DNA from: Pseudomonas sp. CAN1 | GTDB lineage: Bacteria; Pseudomonadota; Gammaproteobacteria; Pseudomonadales; Pseudomonadaceae | Assembly: GCF_030462585.1 (NCBI RefSeq) | Contig: NZ_JASMRU010000001.1 | Location: 33,343 to 97,342, forward strand | Length of the DNA stretch: 64,000 nt | Direction: 5' to 3' | In this document: piece after piece, positions 17,093 to 29,185 of the stretch | Numbering within the stretch: the first letter of the stretch is position 1 | How the letters are laid out: the number at the start of each line of letters is the position of its first letter | Made by a program: the position numbers and the translations under genes | Notes under the pieces: generated by a model | The model's database searches: none | What the model was told of the DNA's origin: nothing | The model's input: the letters and a program-made list of their open reading frames with translations, nothing else

Positions 17093-18559
17093 TCAGTCGA
17101 TGCCCAGGCTCGCCCAGATTTCGTCGACGCGGCGGGTCACCGCCGGGTCCTTCTCGATCACCCGGCCCCATTCGCGGCTGGTCTCGCCCGGCCACTTGTG
17201 GGTGGCGTCCAGGCCCATCTTCGAGCCGAGGCCGGAGATCGGCGAGGCGAAGTCCAGGTAGTCGATCGGCGTGTTGTCGATCATCACCGTGTCGCGCTTG
17301 GGGTCCATGCGCGTGGTGATGGCCCAGATCACGTCGTTCCAGTCGCGGGCGTTGATGTCGTCGTCGGTGACGATAACGAACTTGGTGTACATGAACTGTC
17401 GCAGGAACGACCAGACACCGAGCATCACGCGCTTGGCGTGGCCGGGGTACTGTTTCTTCATGGTCACCACCGCCATGCGGTACGAGCAGCCCTCGGGCGG
17501 CAGGTAGAAGTCGGTGATCTCGGGGAACTGCTTCTGCAGGATCGGCACGAACACTTCGTTCAGCGCCACACCGAGGATCGCCGGCTCATCCGGCGGGCGG
17601 CCGGTGTAGGTGCTGTGGTAGATCGGTTTCTGCCGGCGGGTGATGCGCTCGACGGTGAACACCGGGAAGCGGTCCACCTCGTTGTAGTAGCCGGTGTGGT
17701 CGCCGTACGGGCCTTCATCGGCCATCTCGCCGGGATGGATCACCCCTTCGAGGACGATCTCGGCGCTGGCCGGCACCTGCAGGTCATTGCCGATGCACTT
17801 GACCAGCTCGGTCTTGTGCCCGCGCAGCAGGCCGGCGAAGGCGTATTCGGAAAGGCTGTCCGGCACCGGAGTGACGGCGCCGAGGATGGTCGCCGGGTCC
17901 GCGCCGAGGGCCACGGCCACCGGATAGGGCTGGCCGGGGTGTTTCTGGCACCACTCGCGGAAGTCCAGCGCGCCGCCACGGTGGCTGAGCCAGCGCATGA
18001 TGACCTTGTTGCGGCCAATCACCTGCTGGCGATAGATGCCCAGGTTCTGCCGTTCCTTGTTCGGCCCGCGGGTGACAGTCAGGCCCCAGGTGATCAGCGG
18101 CGCGACGTCGCCGGGCCAGCAGGTCTGCACCGGCAGCTTCGACAGGTCGACATCGTCGCCCTCTTCGATCACTTCCTGGCACGGCGCGTCCCGCAGGACC
18201 TTGGGCGCCATGTTGATGACCTTCTTGAAGATCGGCAGCTTGGACCAGGCGTCCTTCAGCCCCTTGGGCGGCTCCGGCTCCTTGAGGAAGGCCAGCAGCT
18301 TGCCGATCTCGCGCAGTTCGGAGACGTCCTCGGCGCCCATCCCCAGGGCCACGCGCTCGGGCGTGCCGAACAGGTTGCCGAGTACGGGCATGTCATAGCC
18401 GGTGGGCTTTTCGAACAGCAGGGCCGGGCCCTTGGCGCGCAGGGTGCGGTCGCACACCTCGGTCATTTCCAGCACCGGGGATACCGGCGCCTGGATGCGC
18501 TTGAGCTGTCCGCGCTGCTCCAGGGCAGCGATGAACTCGCGCAGGTCGCGATACTGCAT
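17093..18559 (-). CDS. ubiD: 4-hydroxy-3-polyprenylbenzoate decarboxylase
   Basis: 488 residues from the ATG at 18559, the normal size for proteobacterial UbiD. It starts [20 protein letters not shown] and contains [18 protein letters not shown] and [20 protein letters not shown]. The mid-to-late segment [11 protein letters not shown] carries the acidic residue of the prenylated-FMN active site. UbiD removes the carboxylate in ubiquinone synthesis with prenyl-FMN made by UbiX (not in the window). It follows rho at a distance of 105 bases, in the same direction. Confidence 0.97.
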   Translation of the reverse strand: MQYRDLREFIAALEQRGQLKRIQAPVSPVLEMTEVCDRTLRAKGPALLFEKPTGYDMPVLGNLFGTPERVALGMGAEDVSELREIGKLLAFLKEPEPPKGLKDAWSKLPIFKKVINMAPKVLRDAPCQEVIEEGDDVDLSKLPVQTCWPGDVAPLITWGLTVTRGPNKERQNLGIYRQQVIGRNKVIMRWLSHRGGALDFREWCQKHPGQPYPVAVALGADPATILGAVTPVPDSLSEYAFAGLLRGHKTELVKCIGNDLQVPASAEIVLEGVIHPGEMADEGPYGDHTGYYNEVDRFPVFTVERITRRQKPIYHSTYTGRPPDEPAILGVALNEVFVPILQKQFPEITDFYLPPEGCSYRMAVVTMKKQYPGHAKRVMLGVWSFLRQFMYTKFVIVTDDDINARDWNDVIWAITTRMDPKRDTVMIDNTPIDYLDFASPISGLGSKMGLDATHKWPGETSREWGRVIEKDPAVTRRVDEIWASLGID

Positions 18560-18664
18560 GAGGGTCTCGATGGCGGCAGGATGATGCGACAGTCTACCGC
18601 CTATCACCGCCAGGCAGAAACACGAAGGCCGGGTTTCCCCGGCCTCGTTGGTCTCGCAGAGCGC

Positions 18665-19927
<1,263 letters not shown>

Positions 19928-20124
19928 AGAAGGGACGTAAATACGCTGAAAGGGGAAAAGGGAACAAGCAAGATGCTTGAAGAGCCGCGCCGTAGATGAC
20001 GGACAGGATCGCTTGGAATTCGAATAGGAAGTGCGTCGGCGACGGCTTGCAGGGGACAACGAAATAATCGTTGTGCGCCCGAATTTAACACCCGAGTTTC
20101 GGAGCGTCTAGGGGCAATAACGAA

Positions 20125-20151
20125 AAAACCCCGCTCATTGGCGGGGCTTTT
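20125..20151 (-). terminator. trxA terminator
   Basis: AAAACCCCGC / GCGGGGCTTTT hairpin just after the trxA stop codon, with a six-T run on the minus strand. It separates trxA from rho transcription. Confidence 0.9.
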
Positions 20152-20165
20152 CGGGAGTTCTCGAC

Positions 20166-20492
20166 TTAGATGTTGCTGTCGAGGAAGGCAGCCAGCTGCG
20201 ACTTGGACAGTGCGCCGACCTTGGTCGCTTCGACGTTGCCGCCCTTGAACAGCATCAGGGTCGGAATGCCACGCACGCCGTACTTCGGCGGGGTGTCCTG
20301 GTTCTCGTCGATGTTCAGCTTGCAGACTTTCAGCTTGCCCTGATAGTCCTTGGCGATCTCGTCCAGTACCGGGGCGATCATCTTGCACGGGCCGCACCAT
20401 TCAGCCCAGTAGTCGACCAGCACAGGACCGTCGGACTTCAGTACGTCCTGCTCGAAGCTGGCATCGGTAACATTGACGATATGTTCGCTCAT
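20166..20492 (-). CDS. trxA: Thioredoxin 1
   Basis: 108 residues with the redox motif WCGPCK in [20 protein letters not shown], the cis-proline segment [11 protein letters not shown] and C-terminal [12 protein letters not shown]. It reduces protein disulfides in the cytoplasm with NADPH and thioredoxin reductase. The ATG is preceded by GGAGA. It is divergent from ppx and has its own terminator before rho. Confidence 0.98.
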   Translation of the reverse strand: MSEHIVNVTDASFEQDVLKSDGPVLVDYWAEWCGPCKMIAPVLDEIAKDYQGKLKVCKLNIDENQDTPPKYGVRGIPTLMLFKGGNVEATKVGALSKSQLAAFLDSNI

Positions 20493-20682
20493 GTATTCTC
20501 TCCGTCAATCGGATGCGAAAAAGTGTCCGCCATCATATCCCGCCTCGGCCCGCACCGAAAGGCGCAGCTGATTGAGTCTATCTATCGCTGCCGCGGTGAC
20601 TTCTGATCGGTGACAACCCCTTGATTGGCACTACCTGCCTAAAATGGCAGGATGTCTCCCGTATTTTCCCGGACCTCCCCCT

Positions 20683-22185
20683 ATGCCCCATACCCCTGCC
20701 AAGACCTTTCCCATGATCGCGGCCATTGACCTTGGCTCGAACAGTTTCCACATGGTCCTGGCGAAGGCCGATCACGGCGAGATCCGCATCCTCGAACGCA
20801 TGGGCGAGAAGGTCCAGCTGGCCGCCGGCATCGGCGAGGACCGCCTGCTCACCGCCGACTCCATGCAGCGCGGCTACGACTGCCTGAAGCAGTTCGCCCA
20901 GTTCATCAACGGCATGCCGCCCGGCTCGGTACGCGTCGTGGGTACCAACGCCCTGCGCGAGGCGCGCAACCGCGCCGAGTTCATCCGCGAGGCCGACCGC
21001 ATCCTCGGCCACCCGGTGGAGGTCATCTCCGGCCGCGAGGAAGCGCGCCTGATCTACCTGGGCGTCTCGCACACCCTGCCGGACAACCCCGGCAAGCGGC
21101 TGGTGGTCGACATCGGCGGCGGCAGCACCGAGTTCATCATCGGCCAGCAGTTCGAATCGCAGCTGCGCGAGAGTCTGCAGATGGGCTGCGTGAGCTTCAC
21201 CCAGCGCTACTTCAAGGACGGCAAGATCACCCCGGCGCGCTACGCCCAGGCCTACACCTCGGCCCGCCTGGAGCTGATGAGCATCGAGAACAGCCTGCGC
21301 CGCCTGGGCTGGGACGAGGCCGTCGGCGCCTCCGGGACCATCCGCGCGATCTGCCTGGCGATCCAGGCCGGCGGCCACGGCAACGGCGAGATCAACCCCG
21401 ACGGCCTGGCCTGGCTCAAGCGCAAGATGTTCAAGCTGGGCGAGGTCGACAAGCTCGACATCGATGGCATCAAGCCCGACCGCCGGCCGATCTTCCCGGC
21501 CGGCATGGCGATCCTCGAAGCGCTGTTCGATGCCCTCGAACTGACCCGCATGACCCACTCCGAAGGCGCCCTGCGTGAAGGCGTCCTGTACGACTTGCTG
21601 GGCCGCCACCACCACGAGGACGTCCGCGAGCGCACCATCGGCGCGCTGATGGAGCGCTACCACGTCGATCCGGAACAGGCCGCACGAGTCGAGGCCAAGG
21701 CGCTGGAATCCCTGGACCAGGTCGCCAAGGCCTGGGACCTGACCGACGACGGTCACCGCGAGCTGCTGATGTGGGCCGCGCGCGTCCACGAGCTGGGCCT
21801 GGATATCGCCCACTACCACTACCACAAGCACGGCGCCTACCTGCTGGAGCACTCGGACCTGGCCGGCTTCTCCCGCGTCGACCAACTGACCCTGGCCCTG
21901 CTGGTGCGCGGCCACCGCCGCAACATCCCGGCGGACAAGTTCAACGAGCTGGGTGATGAAGGCGACAAGCTGATCCGCCTGTGCATCGTGCTGCGCTTCG
22001 CCATCCTCTTCCACCACATCCGTGGCACCCAGGAAATGCCGGCGGTGGCCCTGAAGGCCTCCGGCAAGTCGCTGGACGTGCGCTTCCCGGACGGCTGGCT
22101 GGCGGCCAACCCGCTGACCCAGGCGGATTTCGAACAGGAAGCCGAGTGGCTCAAGCGCGTGGGTTATTCGCTCAGCGTGAGCTGA
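20683..22185 (+). CDS. ppx: Exopolyphosphatase
   Basis: 500 residues starting [20 protein letters not shown]. The sugar-kinase/Hsp70-fold motifs of Ppx/GppA are clear: [43 protein letters not shown] and [13 protein letters not shown]. The C-terminal HD-like helical domain includes [19 protein letters not shown]. It degrades inorganic polyphosphate from the end. It is convergent with ppk, an arrangement typical of Pseudomonas. An in-frame ATG at 20644 would add 13 residues but lacks conserved sequence. Confidence 0.96.
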   Translation: MPHTPAKTFPMIAAIDLGSNSFHMVLAKADHGEIRILERMGEKVQLAAGIGEDRLLTADSMQRGYDCLKQFAQFINGMPPGSVRVVGTNALREARNRAEFIREADRILGHPVEVISGREEARLIYLGVSHTLPDNPGKRLVVDIGGGSTEFIIGQQFESQLRESLQMGCVSFTQRYFKDGKITPARYAQAYTSARLELMSIENSLRRLGWDEAVGASGTIRAICLAIQAGGHGNGEINPDGLAWLKRKMFKLGEVDKLDIDGIKPDRRPIFPAGMAILEALFDALELTRMTHSEGALREGVLYDLLGRHHHEDVRERTIGALMERYHVDPEQAARVEAKALESLDQVAKAWDLTDDGHRELLMWAARVHELGLDIAHYHYHKHGAYLLEHSDLAGFSRVDQLTLALLVRGHRRNIPADKFNELGDEGDKLIRLCIVLRFAILFHHIRGTQEMPAVALKASGKSLDVRFPDGWLAANPLTQADFEQEAEWLKRVGYSLSVS

Positions 22186-22202
22186 TCGCTACCGCGAACG
22201 AC

Positions 22203-22235
22203 AAAGGCCCCGGCGCGCAAACGCCGGGGCCTTTT
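22203..22235 (+). terminator. ppx terminator
   Basis: Long hairpin AAAGGCCCCGGCG / CGCCGGGGCCTTTT, 17 bases after the ppx stop codon. Confidence 0.92.
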
Positions 22236-22260
22236 CATTTCGCCATCGCCACGGCAGTCC

Positions 22261-22338
22261 CTGTAGGAGCGAGCTTGCTCGCGAACATCAAGCTGCAGCG
22301 GGGCCGGGGTTCGCGAGCAAGCTCGCTCCTACGAAAAG
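22261..22338. repeat. Inverted pair of REP-like elements (family A)
   Basis: CTGTAGGAGCGAGCTTGCTC at 22261 and the facing TTCGCGAGCAAGCTCGCTCC at 22310, between the terminators of the convergent ppx and ppk genes. About 24 bases separate the two units, as in the other family A pairs. Confidence 0.9.
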
Positions 22339-22354
22339 CCGTTGTGCAGACATG

Positions 22355-22380
22355 AAAAAGCCCTGCCGAGGCAGGGCTTT
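22355..22380 (-). terminator. ppk terminator
   Basis: AAAAGCCCTGCC / GGCAGGGCTTT hairpin with a U-run on the minus strand, 17 bases past the ppk stop codon. Confidence 0.9.
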
Positions 22381-22397
22381 CAGAGACACCAGTCAGA

Positions 22398-24605
22398 TCA
22401 ACGCGAATTGATCACCGGCGTGCACAGGCGCTCCAGCAGGGTCGCCTGGGCGTTGCGGGCGTTCTGATTGCCGCTGGGGCTCTGGCGCACGTAGCTGCCG
22501 TCAGACTGCAGCACCCAGGCCTGGGTGTTGTCGCTGAGGTAGGACTCCAGCTCCTTCTTCACCCGCAGCACGAGCTTCTTGCCTTCCACCGGGAAGCAGG
22601 TCTCCACACGCATGTCGAGGTTGCGTTCCATCCAGTCGGCGCTGGAGAGATAGAGCTTCTCCTCGCCGCCATTGAGGAAGTAGTAGATCCGGCTGTGCTC
22701 CAGGAAACGGCCGATGATCGAGCGCACCTGGATGTTGTGCGACACGCCCGGCACCCCCGGACGCAGGCAGCACATGCCGCGCACCACCAGGTCGATCTTC
22801 ACGCCGGCCTGGCTGGCCTTGTACAGCGCGCGGATGACCTTGGCGTCGGTCAGCGAGTTGACCTTGGCCATGATGTGCGCCGGCTTGCCTTCGGCCGCCT
22901 GGGCGGCCTCGCGGTTGATCATCTCCAGCAGGTTCTTCTTCAGGGTGAAGGGCGCGTGCAGGAGCTTCTTCATGCGCAGGGTCTTGCCCATGCCGATCAG
23001 CTGGTTGAACAGCTTGTGCAGGTCCTCGCAGAGCGCCACGTCGGCGGTCAGCAGGCTGTAGTCGGTGTACAGGCGGGCGTTGCCGGCGTGGTAGTTGCCG
23101 GTGCCCAGGTGCGCGTAGCGGCGCAGCTCACCGTCCTCGCGGCGGAGGATCAGCATCATCTTGGCGTGGGTCTTGAAGCCGACCACGCCGTAGATCACCA
23201 CCGCACCGGCCTGCTGCAGGCGGCTGGCCAGCTGCAGGTTGGATTCCTCGTCGAAGCGCGCCCGCAGTTCGATCACCACGGTGACTTCCTTGCCGTTACG
23301 TGCGGCTTCCACCAGCGCGTCGACGATCTCGGAGTTGGCGCCGGAGCGGTACAGCGTCTGCTTGATCGCCAGCACGCTGGGGTCCTTGGCGGCCTGTCGG
23401 AGCAGGTCGACCACCGGGGTGAAGGACTCGAAGGGGTGCATCAGCAGCACGTCGAGCTTGCCCAGCACGTTGAACAGGTTTTCCTTCTTCTGCAGCAGCT
23501 TGGGGATCGTCGGGGTGAACGGCGGCGACTGCAGCTCCGGATGGCTGGCGAGACCAGTGACGCTGAACAGGCGGGTCAGGTTGACCGGCCCGCTGACGCG
23601 GTACAGCTCGGTCTCGGACAGGCCGAACTGCTTGAGCAGGTAGTTGGACAGGTGCGTCGGGCAGGTGTCCACCACCTCCAGGCGCACGGCGTCGCCGTAG
23701 CGGCGCGAGAACAGCTCACCGCGCAGCGCGCGGGCCAGGTCCTCGACGTCCTCGGCGTCCACCGAGAGGTCGGCGTTACGGGTCAGGCGGAACTGGTAGC
23801 AGCCCTTCACCTTCATGCCGTTGAACAGGTCATCGGCGTGGGCGTGGATCATCGACGAGAGGAACACGTAGTTGTCGCCGGCGCCGGCGACTTCCTCGGG
23901 CAGGCGGATGATCCGCGGCAGCGAGCGCGGCGCCGGGATGATCGCCAGGCCCGAGTCGCGGCCGAAGGCGTCCAGGCCTTCGAGCTCGACCATGAAGTTC
24001 AGGCTCTTGTTCACCAGCAGCGGGAACGGGTGGGTCGGGTCGAGGCCGATGGGGGTGACGATCGGCGCGATCTCGTCGCGGAAGAAGCGACGGACCCAGG
24101 CCTTGATCTTCGGCGTCCAGTAGCGGCGGCGGATGAAGCGGATATCGTGCTTGGCCAGCTCCGGCAACAGGATGTCGTTGAGGATGCTGTACTGGCGGGC
24201 GACCTGCTCGTGCACCTGCTCGCTGATGCGCGCCAGCGCCTGGTGCGGCAGCAGGCCGTCGGCGCCGGCCTGTTCGCGGGCGAAGGTGATCTGCTTCTTC
24301 AGGCCGGCGACGCGGATCTCGAAGAACTCGTCGAGGTTGCTGGAGAAGATCAGCAGGAACTTCAGGCGTTCCAGCAGCGGATAGGACTCATCCAGCGCCT
24401 GCTCCAGCACGCGGATGTTGAACTGCAGCTGCGAGAGCTCGCGATGAATGTAGAGGGCACTGTCGTCCACGTTGATCGCCGGGGCCGCCGGCTCGACGAC
24501 GGGCGGCGGCGTCGCCTCGGCGGGTTCCGCCACGACGACTTCGGTGATTTCAGCGGTGGTGTCAGCTTCGATAACTTCGGTTTCGCTAATGCCTTCGGTA
24601 TTCAT
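22398..24605 (-). CDS. ppk: Polyphosphate kinase 1
   Basis: 735 residues starting [11 protein letters not shown], with an acidic, Pro/Ala-rich tail before the PPK1 core begins at [20 protein letters not shown]. Conserved segments are [38 protein letters not shown], the phosphorylated-histidine region [15 protein letters not shown] and [10 protein letters not shown]. The second phospholipase D-like motif is near [20 protein letters not shown]. It makes polyphosphate from ATP reversibly. It follows hemB by 20 bases, so they are probably co-transcribed, and it is convergent with ppx. Confidence 0.97.
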   Translation of the reverse strand: MNTEGISETEVIEADTTAEITEVVVAEPAEATPPPVVEPAAPAINVDDSALYIHRELSQLQFNIRVLEQALDESYPLLERLKFLLIFSSNLDEFFEIRVAGLKKQITFAREQAGADGLLPHQALARISEQVHEQVARQYSILNDILLPELAKHDIRFIRRRYWTPKIKAWVRRFFRDEIAPIVTPIGLDPTHPFPLLVNKSLNFMVELEGLDAFGRDSGLAIIPAPRSLPRIIRLPEEVAGAGDNYVFLSSMIHAHADDLFNGMKVKGCYQFRLTRNADLSVDAEDVEDLARALRGELFSRRYGDAVRLEVVDTCPTHLSNYLLKQFGLSETELYRVSGPVNLTRLFSVTGLASHPELQSPPFTPTIPKLLQKKENLFNVLGKLDVLLMHPFESFTPVVDLLRQAAKDPSVLAIKQTLYRSGANSEIVDALVEAARNGKEVTVVIELRARFDEESNLQLASRLQQAGAVVIYGVVGFKTHAKMMLILRREDGELRRYAHLGTGNYHAGNARLYTDYSLLTADVALCEDLHKLFNQLIGMGKTLRMKKLLHAPFTLKKNLLEMINREAAQAAEGKPAHIMAKVNSLTDAKVIRALYKASQAGVKIDLVVRGMCCLRPGVPGVSHNIQVRSIIGRFLEHSRIYYFLNGGEEKLYLSSADWMERNLDMRVETCFPVEGKKLVLRVKKELESYLSDNTQAWVLQSDGSYVRQSPSGNQNARNAQATLLERLCTPVINSR

Positions 24606-24625
24606 CGCTCGTCTCATCGACGGGG

Positions 24626-25699
<1,074 letters not shown>

Positions 25700-25881
25700 T
25701 TATGACCGATTGGTAACAACAGGTAACAGTGACCCTTGGTCGCGGCATCCTGCCACTGCGGCAAGGCGCCGCGTAGTGGCCCTACAGACTTGTTCCAGGT
25801 CAGTTGTGCGAACCGGGGTGCCTTCCCCCCGGGCGACAACCGGGTTAGGCTTCGCGTTCATTTCGCTGCGTTGCCTCGATA

Positions 25882-26439
25882 ATGCTCCAACAATTCCTGC
25901 AGGATTTCGGCTACTTCGCCCTGTTTCTCGGTACGTTCTTCGAGGGTGAGACCATTCTGGTGCTGGCCGGCTTCCTGGCTTTCCGCGGCTACATGCAGCT
26001 GGAGTACGTCGTCGCGGTGGCCTTCTTCGGCAGTTACGCCGGCGATCAGCTCTGGTATTTCCTCGGTCGGCGCCACGGCCGCAAGCTGCTCGCGCGCAAG
26101 CCGAGCTGGCAGAAGATGGGCGACAGGGCCCTGGAGCACGTGCGCAAGCACCCGGACCTGTGGGTGCTGAGCTTCCGCTTCGTCTACGGCCTGCGCACCG
26201 TGATGCCGGTGGCCATCGGCCTGTCCGGTTATCCGCCGGCGCGCTACCTGCTGCTCAACGGCATCGGCGCGATCGTCTGGGCCACGGTGCTGGGCAGCGC
26301 TGCCTTCTACTTCGGCAGCGTGCTGGAAGGCGTGCTGGGCAACATCAAGAAGTATGAACTCATGGTGCTGGGCGGCTTCGTGGTGATCGGCCTGCTGTTC
26401 TGGCTGCGTCGCCGCTTCAAGGCCAGCAAGGCCGAGTGA
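25882..26439 (+). CDS. DedA-family inner-membrane protein
   Basis: 185 residues with four to five hydrophobic segments. DedA/SNARE-associated motifs include FFEGETILVLAGFLAFRG, FFGSYAGDQLWYFLGRRHG and the arginine-rich SFRFVYGLRTVMPVAIGLSG. Family members act in membrane homeostasis and lipid-carrier flipping. It is divergent from hemB and convergent with the fatty acid hydroxylase-like gene, 13 bases apart. The specific role is unknown. Confidence 0.9.
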   Translation: MLQQFLQDFGYFALFLGTFFEGETILVLAGFLAFRGYMQLEYVVAVAFFGSYAGDQLWYFLGRRHGRKLLARKPSWQKMGDRALEHVRKHPDLWVLSFRFVYGLRTVMPVAIGLSGYPPARYLLLNGIGAIVWATVLGSAAFYFGSVLEGVLGNIKKYELMVLGGFVVIGLLFWLRRRFKASKAE

Positions 26440-26452
26440 CCCTACCGGCCGA

Positions 26453-27691
26453 TCAGGCCGCCTGCGGCGGGCGCTCGGCGCGCCGCAGGCCCAGCAGCCC
26501 GATCAGGCTGAGCAGCGAGTAGACCGCCAGCGCCCAGGGCGTCCATTGCGGCAACTCGATCCCACCCCAGATGGCCAGTGCCGCCACCGCCGGCACGTTC
26601 AGCGCCAGTCGCAGCAACTCCATGCGCAACGCCCAGCCGCGGTTCTCCAGCCAACAGCCGATGGCGTACAGCCCGAAAGCCACCCAGCTCCAGCCGATCA
26701 GCAGCGGCAGCACCTGCCAATGCTCCCCGACGCCCAGCAGCCAGGTGCCGACCACTACGTAGGTGACGAACTGCAGCCCGGCGTACCACTGCCGGCCACG
26801 GCTCAGCGGCACCTCGAACTTGCGGAAGGCGGCCAGGTCCGGCTTGGCCATGGGGTAGCGCTGGGCGACGTCCTCGGGGCGCCAGCCGGTGCGCATGAAC
26901 CAGATGCGCAGCTTGTCCCACAGGCTGCCGGCGCGGCGCGCGTCGTTCCACAGGTGCGCATAGACCTGCAGGTTGGCCCACAGTGGGTTCCAGCTGGCCA
27001 GCGGCACGGTCACGCCGAACACCACCGGCTCCTCGTCCAGCTCCTCCTGGAAGGTGCCGAACAGGCGGTCCCAGACGATGAACACGCCACCGTAGTTGCG
27101 ATCCATGTAGACCTGATTCTGCGCGTGGTGCACGCGGTGGTTGGACGGGGTGATGAAGATCCACTCGAACCAGCCCAGCTTGGGGATGTGCCGGGTGTGC
27201 ACCCAGAACTGGTAGAGCAGGTTCAGCGCGCCGACGGTGAGGAATACCAGCGGCGGCACGCCGACGATGGCCATGGGCAGGTAGAAGATCCAGCCAAAGA
27301 TGAAGCCGGTGCTAGTCTGCCGCAGGGCGGTGGAGAGGTTGTAGTCCTCGCTCTGGTGGTGCACCGAATGCGCGGCCCAGAGCACGTTGCGCTCGTGACC
27401 CAGGCGGTGGTTCCAGTAGTAGCAGAAGTCGTAGAAGACGAAGGCGAACACCCAGACCCAGAGGTTCTGCGTGGACAGCTCGAAGAGCGCCAGGTGCTGC
27501 CAGGCAATGGCGTAGGTAAGTACCGCCAGGCCCTTGGTCAGCAGGCCGCTGGTGGTCGACAGCACACCGGCGCTGAGGCTGTTCAGCGCGTCGCTCAGGC
27601 GATAGGTGCGCATGCCGCGCCAGCGGTCGGCGAGCAGCTCGATCGCAATCAGGAGGAAAAAGAAGGGTACGGCGAAGAGGATATAGTTCAT
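26453..27691 (-). CDS. Fatty acid hydroxylase/sterol desaturase superfamily membrane protein
   Basis: 412 residues, largely membrane-embedded. The three histidine boxes of the di-iron family are present: HRLGH (95-99), HSVHH (108-112) and HRVHH (185-189), with YYWNHR before the first. After about residue 290 there is an extra hydrophobic C-terminal region with four more segments, beyond the usual domain. Members insert oxygen into or desaturate lipids; the substrate is unknown. The gene stands alone, converging with the DedA gene. Confidence 0.88.
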   Translation of the reverse strand: MNYILFAVPFFFLLIAIELLADRWRGMRTYRLSDALNSLSAGVLSTTSGLLTKGLAVLTYAIAWQHLALFELSTQNLWVWVFAFVFYDFCYYWNHRLGHERNVLWAAHSVHHQSEDYNLSTALRQTSTGFIFGWIFYLPMAIVGVPPLVFLTVGALNLLYQFWVHTRHIPKLGWFEWIFITPSNHRVHHAQNQVYMDRNYGGVFIVWDRLFGTFQEELDEEPVVFGVTVPLASWNPLWANLQVYAHLWNDARRAGSLWDKLRIWFMRTGWRPEDVAQRYPMAKPDLAAFRKFEVPLSRGRQWYAGLQFVTYVVVGTWLLGVGEHWQVLPLLIGWSWVAFGLYAIGCWLENRGWALRMELLRLALNVPAVAALAIWGGIELPQWTPWALAVYSLLSLIGLLGLRRAERPPQAA

Positions 27692-27844
27692 GGCGCGGCC
27701 GAGTCGTTATGCTTATGGGAAGGCCTCAGGGCAATGCGCCCTGATGATTGATCCTAGCCCCTCCCTCCGCGCCGGCCCCGACCGCCGGCGACAACCCGGG
27801 CGGCATATCGCGACACGCCCGGCATCCTCGAACAGGAGCAGTCC

Positions 27845-28498
27845 ATGCAGAAGAAAGTTGCCGTCATCCTCTCCGGCTGTGGCGTCTACGACGGCGCCGA
27901 GATCCACGAAAGCGTGATCACCCTGCTGCGCCTTTCCCAGCGCGGCGCCCAGGTGCAGTGCTTCGCCCCGAACATCGAGCAGCACCACGTACTGAACCAC
28001 CTGACCGGCGAGGAGATGGCCGAGAAGCGCAACGTGCTGGTGGAATCCGCGCGCATCGCCCGCGGCGAGATCAAGGACGTGCGTGAAGCCAAGGTCGAGG
28101 ACTTCGACGCCCTGATCGTCCCCGGCGGCTTCGGCGCGGCGAAGAACCTCAGTGACTTCGCCTTCAAGGGCGACCAGTGCCAGGTGCAACCCGACGTGCT
28201 GGCCCTGACCAAGGCCTTCGCCGCAGCGAAGAAGCCGGTCGGCCTGATCTGCATCGCCCCGGCCATGGCTGCGCGCATCTACGGCGAAGGCGTGGAATGC
28301 ACCATCGGCACCGACGAAGGCACCGCCCAGGCGCTGACCAGCATGGGCGCCAAGCACATCGACTGCAGCGTCGAGAACATCGTCGAGGACAAAGACCACA
28401 AGCTGGTCACCACCCCGGCCTACATGCTCGCGCAGTCCATCGCCGAAGCCGCCAGCGGCATCAACAAGGCGGTCGATCGGGTGCTGGAGCTGGCCTGA
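27845..28498 (+). CDS. elbB: Isoprenoid biosynthesis glyoxalase ElbB
   Basis: 217 residues of the DJ-1/PfpI superfamily, starting MQKKVAVILSGCGVYDGAEI. The nucleophile-elbow cysteine is in KPVGLICIAPAMAA, preceded by ALIVPGGFGAAKNLSDFAFK. E. coli ElbB has glyoxalase activity and was linked to early isoprenoid synthesis. The start has AGGAGCAG eight bases upstream. It forms a single-gene unit ended by a REP pair and a bidirectional terminator. Confidence 0.93.
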   Translation: MQKKVAVILSGCGVYDGAEIHESVITLLRLSQRGAQVQCFAPNIEQHHVLNHLTGEEMAEKRNVLVESARIARGEIKDVREAKVEDFDALIVPGGFGAAKNLSDFAFKGDQCQVQPDVLALTKAFAAAKKPVGLICIAPAMAARIYGEGVECTIGTDEGTAQALTSMGAKHIDCSVENIVEDKDHKLVTTPAYMLAQSIAEAASGINKAVDRVLELA

Positions 28499-28510
28499 GG
28501 ACTTGCCCCC

Positions 28511-28582
28511 GTAGGAGCGGACTCTGTCCGCGATGGTTTCCGGCGCGATGCGGAGCTATCGCGGACGAAGTCCGCTCCTACG
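28511..28582. repeat. Inverted pair of REP-like elements (family B)
   Basis: GTAGGAGCGGACTCTGTCCG at 28511-28530 followed by CGAT. The facing ATCGCGGACGAAGTCCGCTC at 28558-28577 is followed by CTACG. They lie between elbB and its terminator. Confidence 0.88.
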
Positions 28583-28598
28583 CTCGGCCCACCCATAC

Positions 28599-28628
28599 GA
28601 AAACGCCCGGCACTGCCGGGCGTTTTCG
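28599..28628. terminator. Bidirectional terminator for elbB and the YaiI-family gene
   Basis: Perfect CGAAAACGCCCGGCA / TGCCGGGCGTTTTCG hairpin between convergent genes, with A and T runs on both sides. Confidence 0.93.
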
Positions 28629-28640
28629 TTTCAGGCCGGA

Positions 28641-29111
28641 TCAGGCCTTGCGCGCCTCTGCCTCGCGCAGCAGGCGCGTCAGCAGCTTGTCCAGGCCGTT
28701 GGCGAAGGCCTGGCGGTCCTTGTCGCCGTAGGGCGCCTGCCCTCCTCCCACCTGGCCCTGCTCGCGCAGGTCGGTGAACAGGTTGCGCACCGCCAGCCGC
28801 TCGCCCATGTTCTTCTCGTCGAACTCGCGGCCACGCGGGTCCAGCGCATCGACGCCCTTTTTCACCAGCCGGTCGGCCAGCGGCACGTCGCTGCAGATCA
28901 CCAGGTCGCCGGGCTCGGCCTGCTCCACCAGGTAATCGTCGGCGGCGTCCATCCCGCTGGGCACCACTATCAGGCTGACGCAGGCGAACGGCGGTTTGGC
29001 CACGGGCTGGCCGGCGACCATCACCACCTCCAGCTTGCGCTTCAAGGCAAACTTCGCCACCAGCTCCTTCGCCGCCCGCGGGCAGGCGTCGGCATCGATC
29101 CAGATACGCAT
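28641..29111 (-). CDS. yaiI: UPF0178 (YaiI/YqxD) family protein
   Basis: 156 residues beginning MRIWIDADACPRAAKELVAK, the family signature with an aspartate pair of a PIN/NYN-like nuclease fold. ICSDVPLADRLVKKG and RGREFDEKNMGERLAVRNL are also typical. No function is established for the family; a metal-dependent nuclease role is suggested only by fold. It is convergent with elbB and about 75 bases downstream of the iron permease gene. Confidence 0.93.
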   Translation of the reverse strand: MRIWIDADACPRAAKELVAKFALKRKLEVVMVAGQPVAKPPFACVSLIVVPSGMDAADDYLVEQAEPGDLVICSDVPLADRLVKKGVDALDPRGREFDEKNMGERLAVRNLFTDLREQGQVGGGQAPYGDKDRQAFANGLDKLLTRLLREAEARKA

Positions 29112-29185
29112 AATCGGCAAACCAATCTCCAGAAAGCACAACGGCCAGTATCGCACTGGCCGTCGTGTATCGCTCAGCTATCGCC

